Positions 1 through 8,034 of a stretch of 46,827 bases of DNA are shown here, piece after piece (position 1 is the first letter of the stretch; every line of letters begins with the position of its first letter). Position numbers and translations under genes: made by a program. The notes beneath the pieces were generated by a model that was given only the letters and a program-made list of their open reading frames with translations, searched no databases and was not told where the DNA came from. This DNA comes from Bordetella parapertussis (GTDB taxonomy: Bacteria > Pseudomonadota > Gammaproteobacteria > Burkholderiales > Burkholderiaceae_C), in contig CAMCES010000011.1 of NCBI GenBank assembly GCA_945873925.1, positions 1-46,827 on the forward strand. The letters run 5' to 3'.

Positions 1-301
1 TGCCAATTTGCCTGACGGCACACCGCACGAAGTGAAATTACGCCGTTTGCAACACCTGCAAGCCACGGTCGAGGACAACGTGCGCCGCATCAGCGAAAGC
101 CGTGTGGGCACGGTTCAGCAGATTTTGGTGGAAGGGGCTTCACGCAAAAGCGCGGCCGAGTTGATGGGCCGCACCGAATGCAACCGCATCGTCAATTTCC
201 CGGCAGGCCCGCTGAGTCAGCGTTTGGTGGGACAGATGGTGGATGTGCGCATCACCGAAGCGCTGCCGCACTCCTTGCGCGGCGAAGTGGTGGTGGCCTG
301 A
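1..301 (+). CDS. miaB: MiaB, tRNA 2-methylthio-N6-isopentenyladenosine synthase (3' part only)
   Basis: The gene runs in from outside the window; the open frame starts at base 2 and ends with TGA at 299-301, so only about 99 C-terminal residues are visible. These match the end of MiaB: the helix after the radical-SAM core, then a TRAM domain with the stretch GRTECNRIVNF and a final segment on ribosomal or tRNA binding. MiaB adds a methylthio group to N6-isopentenyladenosine-37 of tRNAs reading UNN codons. The catalytic CxxxCxxC cluster lies upstream and cannot be checked. It converges on ffh with only 4 bases between the stop codons and no visible terminator. A related methylthiotransferase (RimO) is less likely from the TRAM sequence. 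Confidence 0.85.
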   Translation, partial: ANLPDGTPHEVKLRRLQHLQATVEDNVRRISESRVGTVQQILVEGASRKSAAELMGRTECNRIVNFPAGPLSQRLVGQMVDVRITEALPHSLRGEVVVA

Positions 302-305
302 GGCG

Positions 306-1691
306 TCAGCGGGGCATGCCGGGGAAGCCCCCGCCCATGCCCGGTAAGCCTTTCATGCCACCCAACTTTTTCATCATCTTCATCAAGCCGCCGCCGCGCA
401 TTTTTTTCATCATGTCTTGCATCTGCCCAAACTCGTTGAGCAAGCGGTTGACCTCTTGAACCTGTACGCCGGCACCAGCCGCGATACGGCGCTTGCGGGT
501 GGCCTTGATCAACTCGGGTTTGGCACGCTCTTTGGGTGTCATGCTGTGGATGATGCCTTGCTTTTTCAGCATGTCTTTTTCAGCGCGGTTCAAATCCACG
601 TCTTTGGCTTTGGCCGCCAACTGCGTCGGCATCTTGTCCATCAAACTCGACAAGCCACCCATTTGTTTCATTTGCTGTATTTGAGACAAAAAATCGTTGA
701 GGTCAAAGCCGTCTCCGCTTTTGAGCTTGGCCGCCATCTTTTGGGCGGCATCCATGTCCACGTTGGCCGTGACCTGCTCCACCAGGGCCAAAATATCCCC
801 CATGCCCAAAATCCGACCAGCGTGGCGATCGGCATCAAAGGCCTCCAGGCCATCGATTTTTTCGCTGGTACCGGCAAACTTGATCGGCGCCCCGGTGATC
901 TGCCGCACCGACAGTGCCGCACCACCGCGTGAATCGCCATCGGTTTTGGTCAGCACAATACCGGTCAGTGGCAACGCCTCTTTAAAGGCTTTGGCGGTGT
1001 TGACCGCGTCCTGACCCAACATGGCGTCGACCACGAACAAGGTCTCCACCGGGTTGACCGCCGCGTGCAAGGCCTTGATTTCTTGCATCAAGGCTTCGTC
1101 AATCGCCAAGCGACCGGCGGTATCGACCAACAACACATCTATATAGTGCTTGCGAGCATGGTCCAAAGCAGCCAAGGCGATGTCCACGGGTTTTTGGCTG
1201 GGGTCGCTAGGGAACCACTGCGCGCCAGCTTGTGCGGTCACGGTTTTGAGTTGTTCGATGGCGGCTGGGCGGTAAACGTCGGCCGAGACTGTCAGCACTT
1301 TTTTCTTGCGCTTGGTGATCAGGTGTTTGGCCAGTTTGGCGGTGGTGGTGGTTTTACCCGCACCTTGCAAACCCGCCATCAAAATCACCGCAGGCGGTTG
1401 CGCGGCCAAGTTGATGTCTGACACACCTTCACCCATGGTGGCGGCTAATTCTTTTTGCACGATGCTCACCAGCACTTGGCCGGGGGTCAGTGAATTGATC
1501 ACCTCTTGGCCCAAGGCCTTGTCTTTCACCCGCGCAATGAAGTCACGCACCACGGGCAGCGCCACGTCGGCTTCGAGCAAAGCCATCCGCACCTCACGCA
1601 ACATGTCGGCCACATTGGATTCAGTGATCCGAGCCTGACCACTGATTTGCTTGACCAATCGCGAAAGTTTGTCTGTGAGAGCGGTTGCCAT
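306..1691 (-). CDS. ffh: Signal recognition particle protein Ffh
   Basis: The GTPase subunit of the signal recognition particle binds 4.5S RNA and signal sequences of nascent membrane proteins, and delivers ribosomes to FtsY. The 461-residue product has the N domain, then a G domain with the P-loop GLQGAGKT (107-114), DTAGR (190-194) and TKTDGDSRGG from 248. The methionine-rich M domain ends in a Gly/Met tail (MKKMRGGG, MGGGFPGMPR). The open frame extends 17 codons further upstream, but MATALTDKLS is the family N-terminus, so the ATG at 1691 is preferred. It is divergent from the ccsA-like gene with 68 bases between the starts. Confidence 0.97.
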   Translation of the reverse strand: MATALTDKLSRLVKQISGQARITESNVADMLREVRMALLEADVALPVVRDFIARVKDKALGQEVINSLTPGQVLVSIVQKELAATMGEGVSDINLAAQPPAVILMAGLQGAGKTTTTAKLAKHLITKRKKKVLTVSADVYRPAAIEQLKTVTAQAGAQWFPSDPSQKPVDIALAALDHARKHYIDVLLVDTAGRLAIDEALMQEIKALHAAVNPVETLFVVDAMLGQDAVNTAKAFKEALPLTGIVLTKTDGDSRGGAALSVRQITGAPIKFAGTSEKIDGLEAFDADRHAGRILGMGDILALVEQVTANVDMDAAQKMAAKLKSGDGFDLNDFLSQIQQMKQMGGLSSLMDKMPTQLAAKAKDVDLNRAEKDMLKKQGIIHSMTPKERAKPELIKATRKRRIAAGAGVQVQEVNRLLNEFGQMQDMMKKMRGGGLMKMMKKLGGMKGLPGMGGGFPGMPR

Positions 1692-1759
1692 GGTGTTACC
1701 TGCCTTAGGTGCTTGAGGATGAGATATCCAAGTCGTTAGCAAGACGCTAAACTGTTGGC

Positions 1760-2572
1760 ATGATTGTATTGAGTGCTTCTAACTTCAGCCTGGTATGGGG
1801 CTTGGTTGCGGCCTGTGCATACGCAATGGGTGCTTTTTGGGGTGGTCGACTCTCGCCCTACCAAAGCCGCAACTACCTGTGGGTGATCTCCTTGTTCCAC
1901 GGCTTGAGTGTGGTGGCCAGCTTGATTCCAGTAGAAGATGGGGCTGCCTATTTTGGTTTTGCCGCGGCTTTATCGGCAACCGCTTGGCTGGTTTTATTGG
2001 TCTACACCCTGGAACACCATTGGTTCCCCCAAATGCAAACACGCTGGATATTGTCCTGCGCTGGTATGGTCGCGGTGATTCTGCCTTTGGTCTTTCCTGG
2101 TCAAGCGCTTCACAAAACAGCTTCGGCTTGGCTACCTCTGCATTGGATACTGGGCATGGCGTCCTACGCCATGTTTGCAGCCGCGGTTGTGCACGCCAGT
2201 TTGATGAGCCGCGCGGAGCGACAGATGCGACTGGCCGCATCCGATCCCACAGGGCTGCCCTTGCTCACTTTGGAGCGATTGACATTCAGGTTCGTGAACA
2301 TCGGTTTTTTCCTGTTAACCCTGACCCTGATGGCAGGTTGGTGGTTCGGCGAACAACTCTACGGGTCCGACAAACCCTTTCGCTGGGACCATAAAACCAT
2401 CTTGTCTACCTTTGCTTGGGTGGTTTTCCTGCTGTTGCTATGGGGACGCCATTACCGCGGCTGGCGTGGACAACTGGCTGTGCGAACCCTTTACTTTGGT
2501 TCGGCCCTGTTGCTGCTGTCCTATGCGGGTTCCCGTTTTGTCACGGAAGTGCTGTTGCACCGCGGCCTGTGA
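1760..2572 (+). CDS. CcsA/YpjD-type cytochrome c assembly family membrane protein
   Basis: A 270-residue polytopic inner-membrane protein of the CcsA/CcmC/YpjD superfamily, with about eight hydrophobic segments. Conserved histidines lie in LHWILGMASYAMF and in WDHKTILSTFAW. The C-terminal pattern LLLLWGRHYRGWRGQLA is typical of the short YpjD-like members. True CcsA proteins handle haem during cytochrome c maturation. The short form next to ffh is common in betaproteobacteria and its exact role is not established, so no gene symbol is given. No clear Shine-Dalgarno is seen before the ATG. Its stop overlaps the GTG start of the next gene (GTGA), which suggests coupled translation. Confidence 0.8.
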   Translation: MIVLSASNFSLVWGLVAACAYAMGAFWGGRLSPYQSRNYLWVISLFHGLSVVASLIPVEDGAAYFGFAAALSATAWLVLLVYTLEHHWFPQMQTRWILSCAGMVAVILPLVFPGQALHKTASAWLPLHWILGMASYAMFAAAVVHASLMSRAERQMRLAASDPTGLPLLTLERLTFRFVNIGFFLLTLTLMAGWWFGEQLYGSDKPFRWDHKTILSTFAWVVFLLLLWGRHYRGWRGQLAVRTLYFGSALLLLSYAGSRFVTEVLLHRGL

Positions 2573-2793
2573 AATACCTGATCCTGATCGGCATTGTCTT
2601 TGCTGTCATTTGGTGGATCAAGTTGAGCCGGCCCAACAAAAAAGCTGACCGCCAACAAGGCTCGCCAAACAACACGCCACAACAGATGGTGGTTTGTGCG
2701 CACTGCGGCGTGCACCTGCCTGAGCAAGATGCGGTCTTTTCCGCCAATGTCAGCTACTGCAGTCAAGCCCACCGAGCTCTGAAAGAAGACTGA
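2569..2793 (+). CDS. Small PP0621-family membrane-anchored zinc-ribbon-like protein
   Basis: A 74-residue protein started by GTG at 2569, overlapping the stop of the upstream gene by four bases. An N-terminal hydrophobic helix (LILIGIVFAVIWWIKL, about residues 4-19) is followed by a polar linker. A cysteine motif follows, CAHCG, then YCSQAH, in a C-x2-C ... C-x3-H layout compatible with a metal site. This matches the PP0621 family found between ccsA-like and ampD genes in betaproteobacteria. Function is unknown. An upstream start at 2416 in the same frame would overlap the ccsA-like gene by about 157 bases and is not favoured. Confidence 0.75.
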   Translation: MKYLILIGIVFAVIWWIKLSRPNKKADRQQGSPNNTPQQMVVCAHCGVHLPEQDAVFSANVSYCSQAHRALKED

Positions 2794-2795
2794 AA

Positions 2796-3434
2796 TTGAC
2801 TGCGCCTTTTTGGAACCAAGGTTGGTATCGGTTTGCGCACCGTATCGATTCACCTAACTTCGGCCCACGCCCTCAGCACACCGACATTGATTTGGTGGTG
2901 ATACACGCCATCAGCCTGCCGCCGGGCGAATACGGCAGCAGCGATGTCTCGGATTTCTTCACCAACCAATTGGTGCACAACAAGCATCCCTATTTCAAGC
3001 ACCTCCAAGGGGTCAAAGTTTCTGCACATTTCTTCATTCGCCGCGGCGGTCAACTGCTGCAATTTGTCAGCTGCGATGACCGCGCTTGGCATGCAGGCAA
3101 CTCCTCGCACCTGGCTCGCCATGATTGCAATGATTTTTCGATTGGCATCGAACTCGAAGGTTTGGATGGCGATGCATTCACCGCAGAGCAATACGAAAGT
3201 TTGATTTCTCTGTTGCCTGTTTTGGCTTTGCATTACCCACTCAAACACACGCTTGGGCATGAGCATGTTGCACCCGATCGAAAAAAAGACCCTGGTCCCG
3301 GTTTTTCATGGCTTTTTTTGCAACAAGGTTTGGGTTGGGAAGAAAAAAATTTCCCTCATGGGGTAATCCATAAGCAGAAAAAAACACAGGCTGCATCGGA
3401 CAATTTCAGGCAGTCGTTACCAACAGATTCGTGA
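2796..3434 (+). CDS. ampD: AmpD, cytoplasmic 1,6-anhydro-N-acetylmuramyl-L-alanine amidase
   Basis: A peptidoglycan-recycling zinc amidase that removes the peptide from anhydromuropeptides and thereby keeps AmpR-type signalling low. The expected zinc ligands are present: His37 in VVIHAIS, His155 in LGHEHV and Asp165 in KKDPGPGF; Glu119 in GIELEG is also kept. The start is TTG at 2796, two bases after the previous stop; no ATG fits the family N-terminus better. The product is 212 residues, with a weakly conserved polar tail of about 30 residues after FSWLFLQQ. It fits with mpl at 14156, which reuses the tripeptide released by recycling. Confidence 0.93.
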   Translation: MTAPFWNQGWYRFAHRIDSPNFGPRPQHTDIDLVVIHAISLPPGEYGSSDVSDFFTNQLVHNKHPYFKHLQGVKVSAHFFIRRGGQLLQFVSCDDRAWHAGNSSHLARHDCNDFSIGIELEGLDGDAFTAEQYESLISLLPVLALHYPLKHTLGHEHVAPDRKKDPGPGFSWLFLQQGLGWEEKNFPHGVIHKQKKTQAASDNFRQSLPTDS

Positions 3435-3463
3435 CAACCTATTTATTTTGAAAAATTTGGCAA

Positions 3464-3479
3464 ACACTACGCGTAGTGT
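3464..3479. promoter_or_regulatory. NrdR box 1 upstream of nrdA
   Basis: A perfect 16-base palindrome, ACACTACGCGTAGTGT, immediately upstream of the proposed -35 hexamer of nrdA. It fits the NrdR-box pattern (ACAC, A/T-rich or palindromic centre, GTGT) and lies 32 bases, three helical turns, from box 2. Paired boxes at this spacing are the known operator layout of the ATP-cone repressor NrdR. Confidence 0.75.
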
Positions 3480-3480
3480 G

Positions 3481-3509
3481 TTGAAAAGAGATAAGACCCC
3501 ATATATAGT
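3481..3509 (+). promoter_or_regulatory. Candidate sigma-70 promoter of nrdAB
   Basis: TTGAAA at 3481-3486 and TATAGT at 3504-3509 are separated by 17 bases, giving a predicted start near 3516 and a 5' leader of about 90 bases. NrdR box 2 covers the -10 element and box 1 touches the -35 element, as expected for repression by occlusion. Confidence 0.6.
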
Positions 3510-3511
3510 GT
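3496..3511. promoter_or_regulatory. NrdR box 2 overlapping the nrdA -10
   Basis: ACCCCATATATAGTGT matches the NrdR consensus ACAC(A/T)ATATAT(A/T)GTGT at 14 of 16 positions. It starts exactly 32 bases after box 1 and overlaps the -10 hexamer TATAGT. See the paired palindrome at 3464-3479. Confidence 0.75.
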
Positions 3512-3606
3512 GGTCCATGCACAAAACAGTTGGCTCGACACACACATCCGGCCTTGCTGAATAAGAAGTTAACAAAAGCATTCAAGCACACCAGGATTTA
3601 AAAAAG

Positions 3607-6525
3607 ATGCAAATCGCCTCCACTTTGACAGTCGCTACGACTTACGCCAAGCCCACTGACACCACAGACCCAACCCAGACCCAAATCCTCAATGCCAGTT
3701 TGACCCATTACCAAATCATCCGACGCAATGGTGCTGTGGTTCCTTTCGAACCCGCCAAGATCGCGGTTGCCATGATGAAGGCTTTCTTGGCTGTTCACGG
3801 CACACAAGGCGCGGCATCAGCCAGCGTTCGAGAAACCGTTGACCAACTCACGCAAGCCGTGGTTCGCGCTTTGTTGCGTTCGCGCCCCGGCGGTGGCACT
3901 TTCCATATTGAAGATGTGCAAGACCAGGTAGAACTGGGTCTGATGCGTGGAAGCCACCATGAAGTTGCACGTGCCTATGTGCTTTACCGCGAAAGACGCA
4001 CCCAAGAACGCGCATCCAACAAGGAGCAGCAAGCCCCAGCTGAACCTGTGTTGCATGTGACGGACAACGGTCAACGCGTTGCACTGGACACTGACCGCTT
4101 GACGTTTTTGGTCGAGGCCGCTTGCGCGGGTTTGGGGCAAGACGTGCTGGCAGGTCCCATCCTTAGCGAGACCATGCGCAATTTATACGACGGCATTCCG
4201 ATGGAAGAGGTGCACAAAGCCTCGGTGCTGGCCGCCAGGACCTTGATTGAAAAAGAGCCTGCATACACTTTTGCCACTGCGCGTTTGTTGATGTACTCGA
4301 TTGCCAAAGAAGTCTTGGGCAAAGAAGCCACGCAGGCAGAGATGGGTCAACATTACTTGGACAGTTTTTCTAATTTTTTGAAAAAGGGTGTCGACAACGA
4401 CCTGCTTGACGCGCGTTTGTTGCAATTTGACTTGGACCGTTTGGCCAAAGCCCTCAAGCCTGAGCGTGACTTTCAGTTTGATTACCTTGGTCTGCAAACC
4501 TTGTATGACCGCTATTTTTTGCATGTGCGCAAGCAACGCATTGAATTGCCCCAATCGTTTTTCATGCGTGTGGCCATGGGCTTGTCGCTCAATGAAGTCA
4601 ACCGCGAAGAACGCGCCATCGAGTTTTATGAAGTACTGTCTTCATTTGACTTCATGTCCAGCACGCCGACTTTGTTCAATAGCGGCACCACGCGCCCTCA
4701 GCTTTCAAGCTGCTACTTGACCACTGTTCCGGATGACCTGGACGGCATCTACGAATCGATCAAAGAAAACGCACTGCTGTCGAAATTCGCGGGTGGCTTG
4801 GGCAATGACTGGACACGCGTTCGCGCTTTGGGCAGCCATATCAAGGGCACCAACGGCGAATCGCAGGGTGTGGTGCCTTTCTTGAAAGTGGTCAACGACA
4901 CCGCCGTGGCGGTCAACCAAGGCGGCAAGCGCAAAGGTGCGGTATGTACCTACCTCGAAACTTGGCATCTGGACATCGAAGAGTTTATGGAGTTGCGCAA
5001 AAACACCGGTGACGATCGCCGCCGTACCCACGACATGAACACCGCCAACTGGATTCCCGACTTGTTCATGCGCCGTGTGATGGAAAAGGGCGAGTGGACC
5101 TTGTTCTCGCCGTCCAACACGCCCGATTTACACGACTTGTTTGGTCATGAATTCGAGGTAGCGTACACAGCCTACGAAGCCAAAGCCAAGCAAGGACTGA
5201 TCAAGCCTGCCAAAACGGTGCAAGCGGCCGATTTGTGGCGAAAGATGCTGACCATGCTGTTTGAAACAGGACACCCATGGATCACCTTCAAAGACGCGTG
5301 CAATGTGCGCTCGCCCCAACAACACTCTGGTGTCGTGCATTCCTCCAACCTGTGCACGGAAATCACACTCAACACCAGCGACTTAGAGACAGCAGTCTGC
5401 AACCTGGGTTCGGTCAACCTGGTTCGCCATTTGAAAACCGGTGCCCATGGTCAAGAACTCGATCACGACAAGCTCAAGCGCACGATCAAAACCGCCATGC
5501 GCATGCTCGACAACGTGATCGACATCAACTATTACGCGGTTAAAAAAGCCCGCGACTCCAATTTGCGTCACCGGCCTGTGGGCTTGGGCATCATGGCCTT
5601 CCAAGACAGTCTGTACGAATTGCAAATCCCTTATGCATCCCAAGCGGCTGTTGAGTTTGCTGATCGCTCCATGGAAGCCATTTGCTACTACGCCTACTGG
5701 GCATCCACCGAGTTGTCACGCGAACGGGGGCGGTACTCTACTTACAAAGGCTCACTCTGGGATCAAGGCATCCTGCCATTGGACACCTTGCATCTGCTGG
5801 AAAAATCCCGTGGCGGTTATATCGAAATTGACCGCAGCTCAACCCTGGACTGGGAAGCCCTGCGCAAAAAGATTGCGACCGACGGCATGCGCAACTCCAA
5901 TTGCGTGGCCATCGCACCCACGGCCACCATTTCCAACATCGTGGGCGTGGACGCCTCCATCGAACCCTGCTTTGGTAATTTATCGGTCAAATCCAACCTG
6001 TCCGGCGAATTCACCATCATCAATGCCTACCTGGTGCGTGACCTCAAGCGCTTGGGCCTGTGGGATGACGTGATGGTGATGGATCTCAAGCATTTTGAAG
6101 GTTCGTTGCGCCCCATTGACAGAGTGCCACAAGCCCTGAAGGAGATGTACGCCACTGCATTTGAGGTGGAAACACAATGGCTGGTAGAGGCCGCAGCCCG
6201 TCGTCAAAAATGGATTGACCAAGCGCAGTCTCTCAACATTTACATGGCAGGTGCGTCCGGCAAAAAACTGGATGACACCTACAAATTGGCCTGGTTGCGC
6301 GGTCTTAAAACCACTTACTACCTGCGAACCACCAGCGCCACCCAGGCTGAAAAATCCACTGTGCAAGCCGGCTCTCACAACGCAGTGTCCGCTGGCGGCG
6401 GCGCTGCCGGCCTGAGTGCCATGGAGGTGGCAGCGGCAGCGGCACGCGCACAGATGGCCAGCGCACCTGCGACCGATGTGAAATTTTGTGGCGTTGACGA
6501 CCCGACCTGCGAAGCTTGTCAATAA
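3607..6525 (+). CDS. nrdA: Ribonucleoside-diphosphate reductase class Ia, large (alpha) subunit
   Basis: NrdA reduces ribonucleoside diphosphates to deoxyribonucleotides using the radical held by NrdB. The 972-residue product has an N-terminal ATP-cone (about 36-130, IIRRNGAVVPFEPAKI) for dATP/ATP activity control. A second, ATP-cone-like segment follows (about 150-230), then the barrel. Active-site residues are visible: Cys369 (SSCYLTTV), Asn581/Cys583/Glu585 (NLCTE), Cys598 (CNLGSVNL), and the C-terminal reducing pair Cys968/Cys971 (PTCEACQ). A weak AGGA lies 10 bases before the ATG. nrdB follows after 131 bases, so the pair is probably one transcript under the NrdR-type operator upstream. 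Confidence 0.97.
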   Translation: MQIASTLTVATTYAKPTDTTDPTQTQILNASLTHYQIIRRNGAVVPFEPAKIAVAMMKAFLAVHGTQGAASASVRETVDQLTQAVVRALLRSRPGGGTFHIEDVQDQVELGLMRGSHHEVARAYVLYRERRTQERASNKEQQAPAEPVLHVTDNGQRVALDTDRLTFLVEAACAGLGQDVLAGPILSETMRNLYDGIPMEEVHKASVLAARTLIEKEPAYTFATARLLMYSIAKEVLGKEATQAEMGQHYLDSFSNFLKKGVDNDLLDARLLQFDLDRLAKALKPERDFQFDYLGLQTLYDRYFLHVRKQRIELPQSFFMRVAMGLSLNEVNREERAIEFYEVLSSFDFMSSTPTLFNSGTTRPQLSSCYLTTVPDDLDGIYESIKENALLSKFAGGLGNDWTRVRALGSHIKGTNGESQGVVPFLKVVNDTAVAVNQGGKRKGAVCTYLETWHLDIEEFMELRKNTGDDRRRTHDMNTANWIPDLFMRRVMEKGEWTLFSPSNTPDLHDLFGHEFEVAYTAYEAKAKQGLIKPAKTVQAADLWRKMLTMLFETGHPWITFKDACNVRSPQQHSGVVHSSNLCTEITLNTSDLETAVCNLGSVNLVRHLKTGAHGQELDHDKLKRTIKTAMRMLDNVIDINYYAVKKARDSNLRHRPVGLGIMAFQDSLYELQIPYASQAAVEFADRSMEAICYYAYWASTELSRERGRYSTYKGSLWDQGILPLDTLHLLEKSRGGYIEIDRSSTLDWEALRKKIATDGMRNSNCVAIAPTATISNIVGVDASIEPCFGNLSVKSNLSGEFTIINAYLVRDLKRLGLWDDVMVMDLKHFEGSLRPIDRVPQALKEMYATAFEVETQWLVEAAARRQKWIDQAQSLNIYMAGASGKKLDDTYKLAWLRGLKTTYYLRTTSATQAEKSTVQAGSHNAVSAGGGAAGLSAMEVAAAAARAQMASAPATDVKFCGVDDPTCEACQ

Positions 6526-6656
6526 ATATCCAAGCACCGTCAATCACCCCACCCAAGCATGCGATGCAAATCAACAACATACTTCAGTATGAATGTGAAT
6601 GAACACTTTGCGTTTCAGCTCTAAACAACCATAATCCTAAGAATGGAAACACAGTC

Positions 6657-7847
6657 ATGTTGACCTGGGAAGAAGAAGCAAAACCCCAAGCGCCTAGCGC
6701 AACCATAGGTGGCCTCCACCAGAGCCTCCCTGCACAGTTGCCCCTGCAAACGCCCACACAGCGCATCCTCAACGACGGCGCGGTGGTCTCTGGCACCGAA
6801 GTTCCCTCCATCACCGCCAAAGCATCGGGCCGTCGCATGACCGCTGCTGACAAGCGCATCATCAATGGTCAGACCGATGTCAACCAATTGGTGCCTTTCA
6901 AGTACAAATGGGCCTGGGAAAAATACCTGGCCACCTGTGCTAACCACTGGATGCCGCAAGAAGTCAACATGACCCGCGACATCGCCTTGTGGAAAGACCC
7001 CAATGGACTGACCGAAGACGAGCGTCGGATCATCAAGCGCAACTTGGGTTTCTTCGTGACAGCCGATTCATTGGCTGCAAACAACATTGTGCTGGGTACC
7101 TATCGGCACATCACAGCCCCCGAATGCCGTCAATTTTTGCTGCGTCAAGCATTCGAAGAAGCCATTCATACCCATGCCTACCAATACATCGTCGAGTCTT
7201 TGGGCTTGGACGAGAGTGAAATATTCAACGCTTACCAAGAAGTGTCTTCGATTCGCGACAAGGATGAGTTTCTGATCCCATTCATTGATGCGATCATGAA
7301 CCCTCACTTCCACACTGGCACACCCGAAACCGATCAAACTTTGCTCAAGTCTTTGATTGTGTTTGCATGCCTGATGGAAGGTTTGTTCTTTTATGTCGGC
7401 TTCACCCAAATTTTGGCACTGGGTCGACAAAACAAAATGACAGGCGCTGCAGAGCAATACCAATACATTCTTCGTGATGAGTCCATGCACTGTAATTTCG
7501 GCATCGACTTGATCAACCAAATCAAACTGGAAAACCCTCACCTGTGGACCGCTGAGTTCAAAGCCGAAATCAACACGCTTTTCCATAAGGCGGTTGAACT
7601 CGAATACAGATACGCTGAAGACACCATGCCACGCGGTGTATTGGGCATGAATGCATCCATGTTCAAAGGTTATTTGCGCTACATCGCCAATCGCCGTGCG
7701 ACCCAAATCGGTTTAGAAACATTGTTCCCCAACGAAGAAAATCCTTTTCCTTGGATGAGCGAAATGATCGACCTGAAAAAAGAGCGCAATTTCTTTGAAA
7801 CCCGTGTCATTGAGTACCAAACCGGTGGTGCCTTGTCTTGGGACTGA
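6657..7847 (+). CDS. nrdB: Ribonucleoside-diphosphate reductase class Ia, small (beta) subunit
   Basis: The radical-generating di-iron subunit partnering NrdA. In the 396-residue product the iron ligands line up with E. coli NrdB: Asp137 (TADSLAA), Glu168 and His171 (EEAIHTHAY), Glu241 (LMEGLFF), Glu275 and His278 (DESMHCNFG). Tyr175, four residues after His171, is in the position of the stable tyrosyl radical. This argues for class Ia rather than the tyrosine-less class Ic. An N-terminal extension of roughly 50 residues before the conserved core is low in similarity. GGAA lies just upstream of the ATG. The C-terminal residues that dock into NrdA are intact. Confidence 0.96.
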   Translation: MLTWEEEAKPQAPSATIGGLHQSLPAQLPLQTPTQRILNDGAVVSGTEVPSITAKASGRRMTAADKRIINGQTDVNQLVPFKYKWAWEKYLATCANHWMPQEVNMTRDIALWKDPNGLTEDERRIIKRNLGFFVTADSLAANNIVLGTYRHITAPECRQFLLRQAFEEAIHTHAYQYIVESLGLDESEIFNAYQEVSSIRDKDEFLIPFIDAIMNPHFHTGTPETDQTLLKSLIVFACLMEGLFFYVGFTQILALGRQNKMTGAAEQYQYILRDESMHCNFGIDLINQIKLENPHLWTAEFKAEINTLFHKAVELEYRYAEDTMPRGVLGMNASMFKGYLRYIANRRATQIGLETLFPNEENPFPWMSEMIDLKKERNFFETRVIEYQTGGALSWD

Positions 7848-7867
7848 AATTGCATCTACCCACACTG

Positions 7868-7918
7868 TTTTTGGACACCTTGTTGAATATGGCAGCTTGC
7901 CATTCAACCGTGTCTGAA
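7868..7918. terminator. Long imperfect hairpin downstream of nrdB (possible terminator or mRNA end structure)
   Basis: Nested inverted repeats: GACAC (7874-7878) with GTGTC (7910-7914), GTTGAAT (7882-7888) with ATTCAAC (7902-7908), and GGCA with TGCC around the loop GCT. About 16 pairs form, interrupted by small bulges. It lies 20-70 bases after the nrdB stop. No T-tract follows on the plus strand, so intrinsic termination is not certain; stabilising the 3' end of the nrdAB mRNA is an alternative. Confidence 0.45.
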
Positions 7919-7930
7919 AACGAACCCTGT

Positions 7931-7962
7931 TCATGGTGTTGGACCTCGGTTCAGCACCATGA
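7931..7962 (+). other. 14-bp RNA hairpin with tetraloop
   Basis: TCATGGTGTTGGAC (7931-7944) pairs with GTTCAGCACCATGA (7949-7962) around the loop CTCG. Of 14 pairs, 12 are Watson-Crick and two are G-T, which pair only in the plus-strand RNA, so the structure probably works in that transcript. Its function is unknown. It could belong to the end of the nrdAB mRNA, the leader of the H1-like gene, or a small RNA. Confidence 0.5.
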
Positions 7963-7964
7963 AT

Positions 7965-7997
7965 CACTTGGCTGCATGAGAAGGAGCCAAGTGTTTT
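7965..7997 (+). terminator. Candidate intrinsic terminator before the H1-like gene
   Basis: CACTTGGCT (7965-7973) and AGCCAAGTG (7985-7993) form a perfect 9-bp stem with an 11-base loop, followed directly by TTTT. The T-tract is short, so it may be a weak terminator or attenuator rather than a full stop. It lies 38 bases before the next ATG, close enough to affect transcription into that gene. Confidence 0.45.
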
Positions 7998-8034
7998 GAA
8001 CCAACGATCTGAGATTTTGATCTAGGAGAATCTA

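Noticed and set aside
1722..1752. TTAGC/GCTAA inverted repeat between ffh and the ccsA-like gene.
   Set aside because: A five-base stem in a short divergent promoter region; likely chance.
6578..6591. CATACTTCAGTATG palindrome between nrdA and nrdB.
   Set aside because: The stem is short with a two-base loop and no T-tract; it may be chance and does not support a terminator inside the operon.
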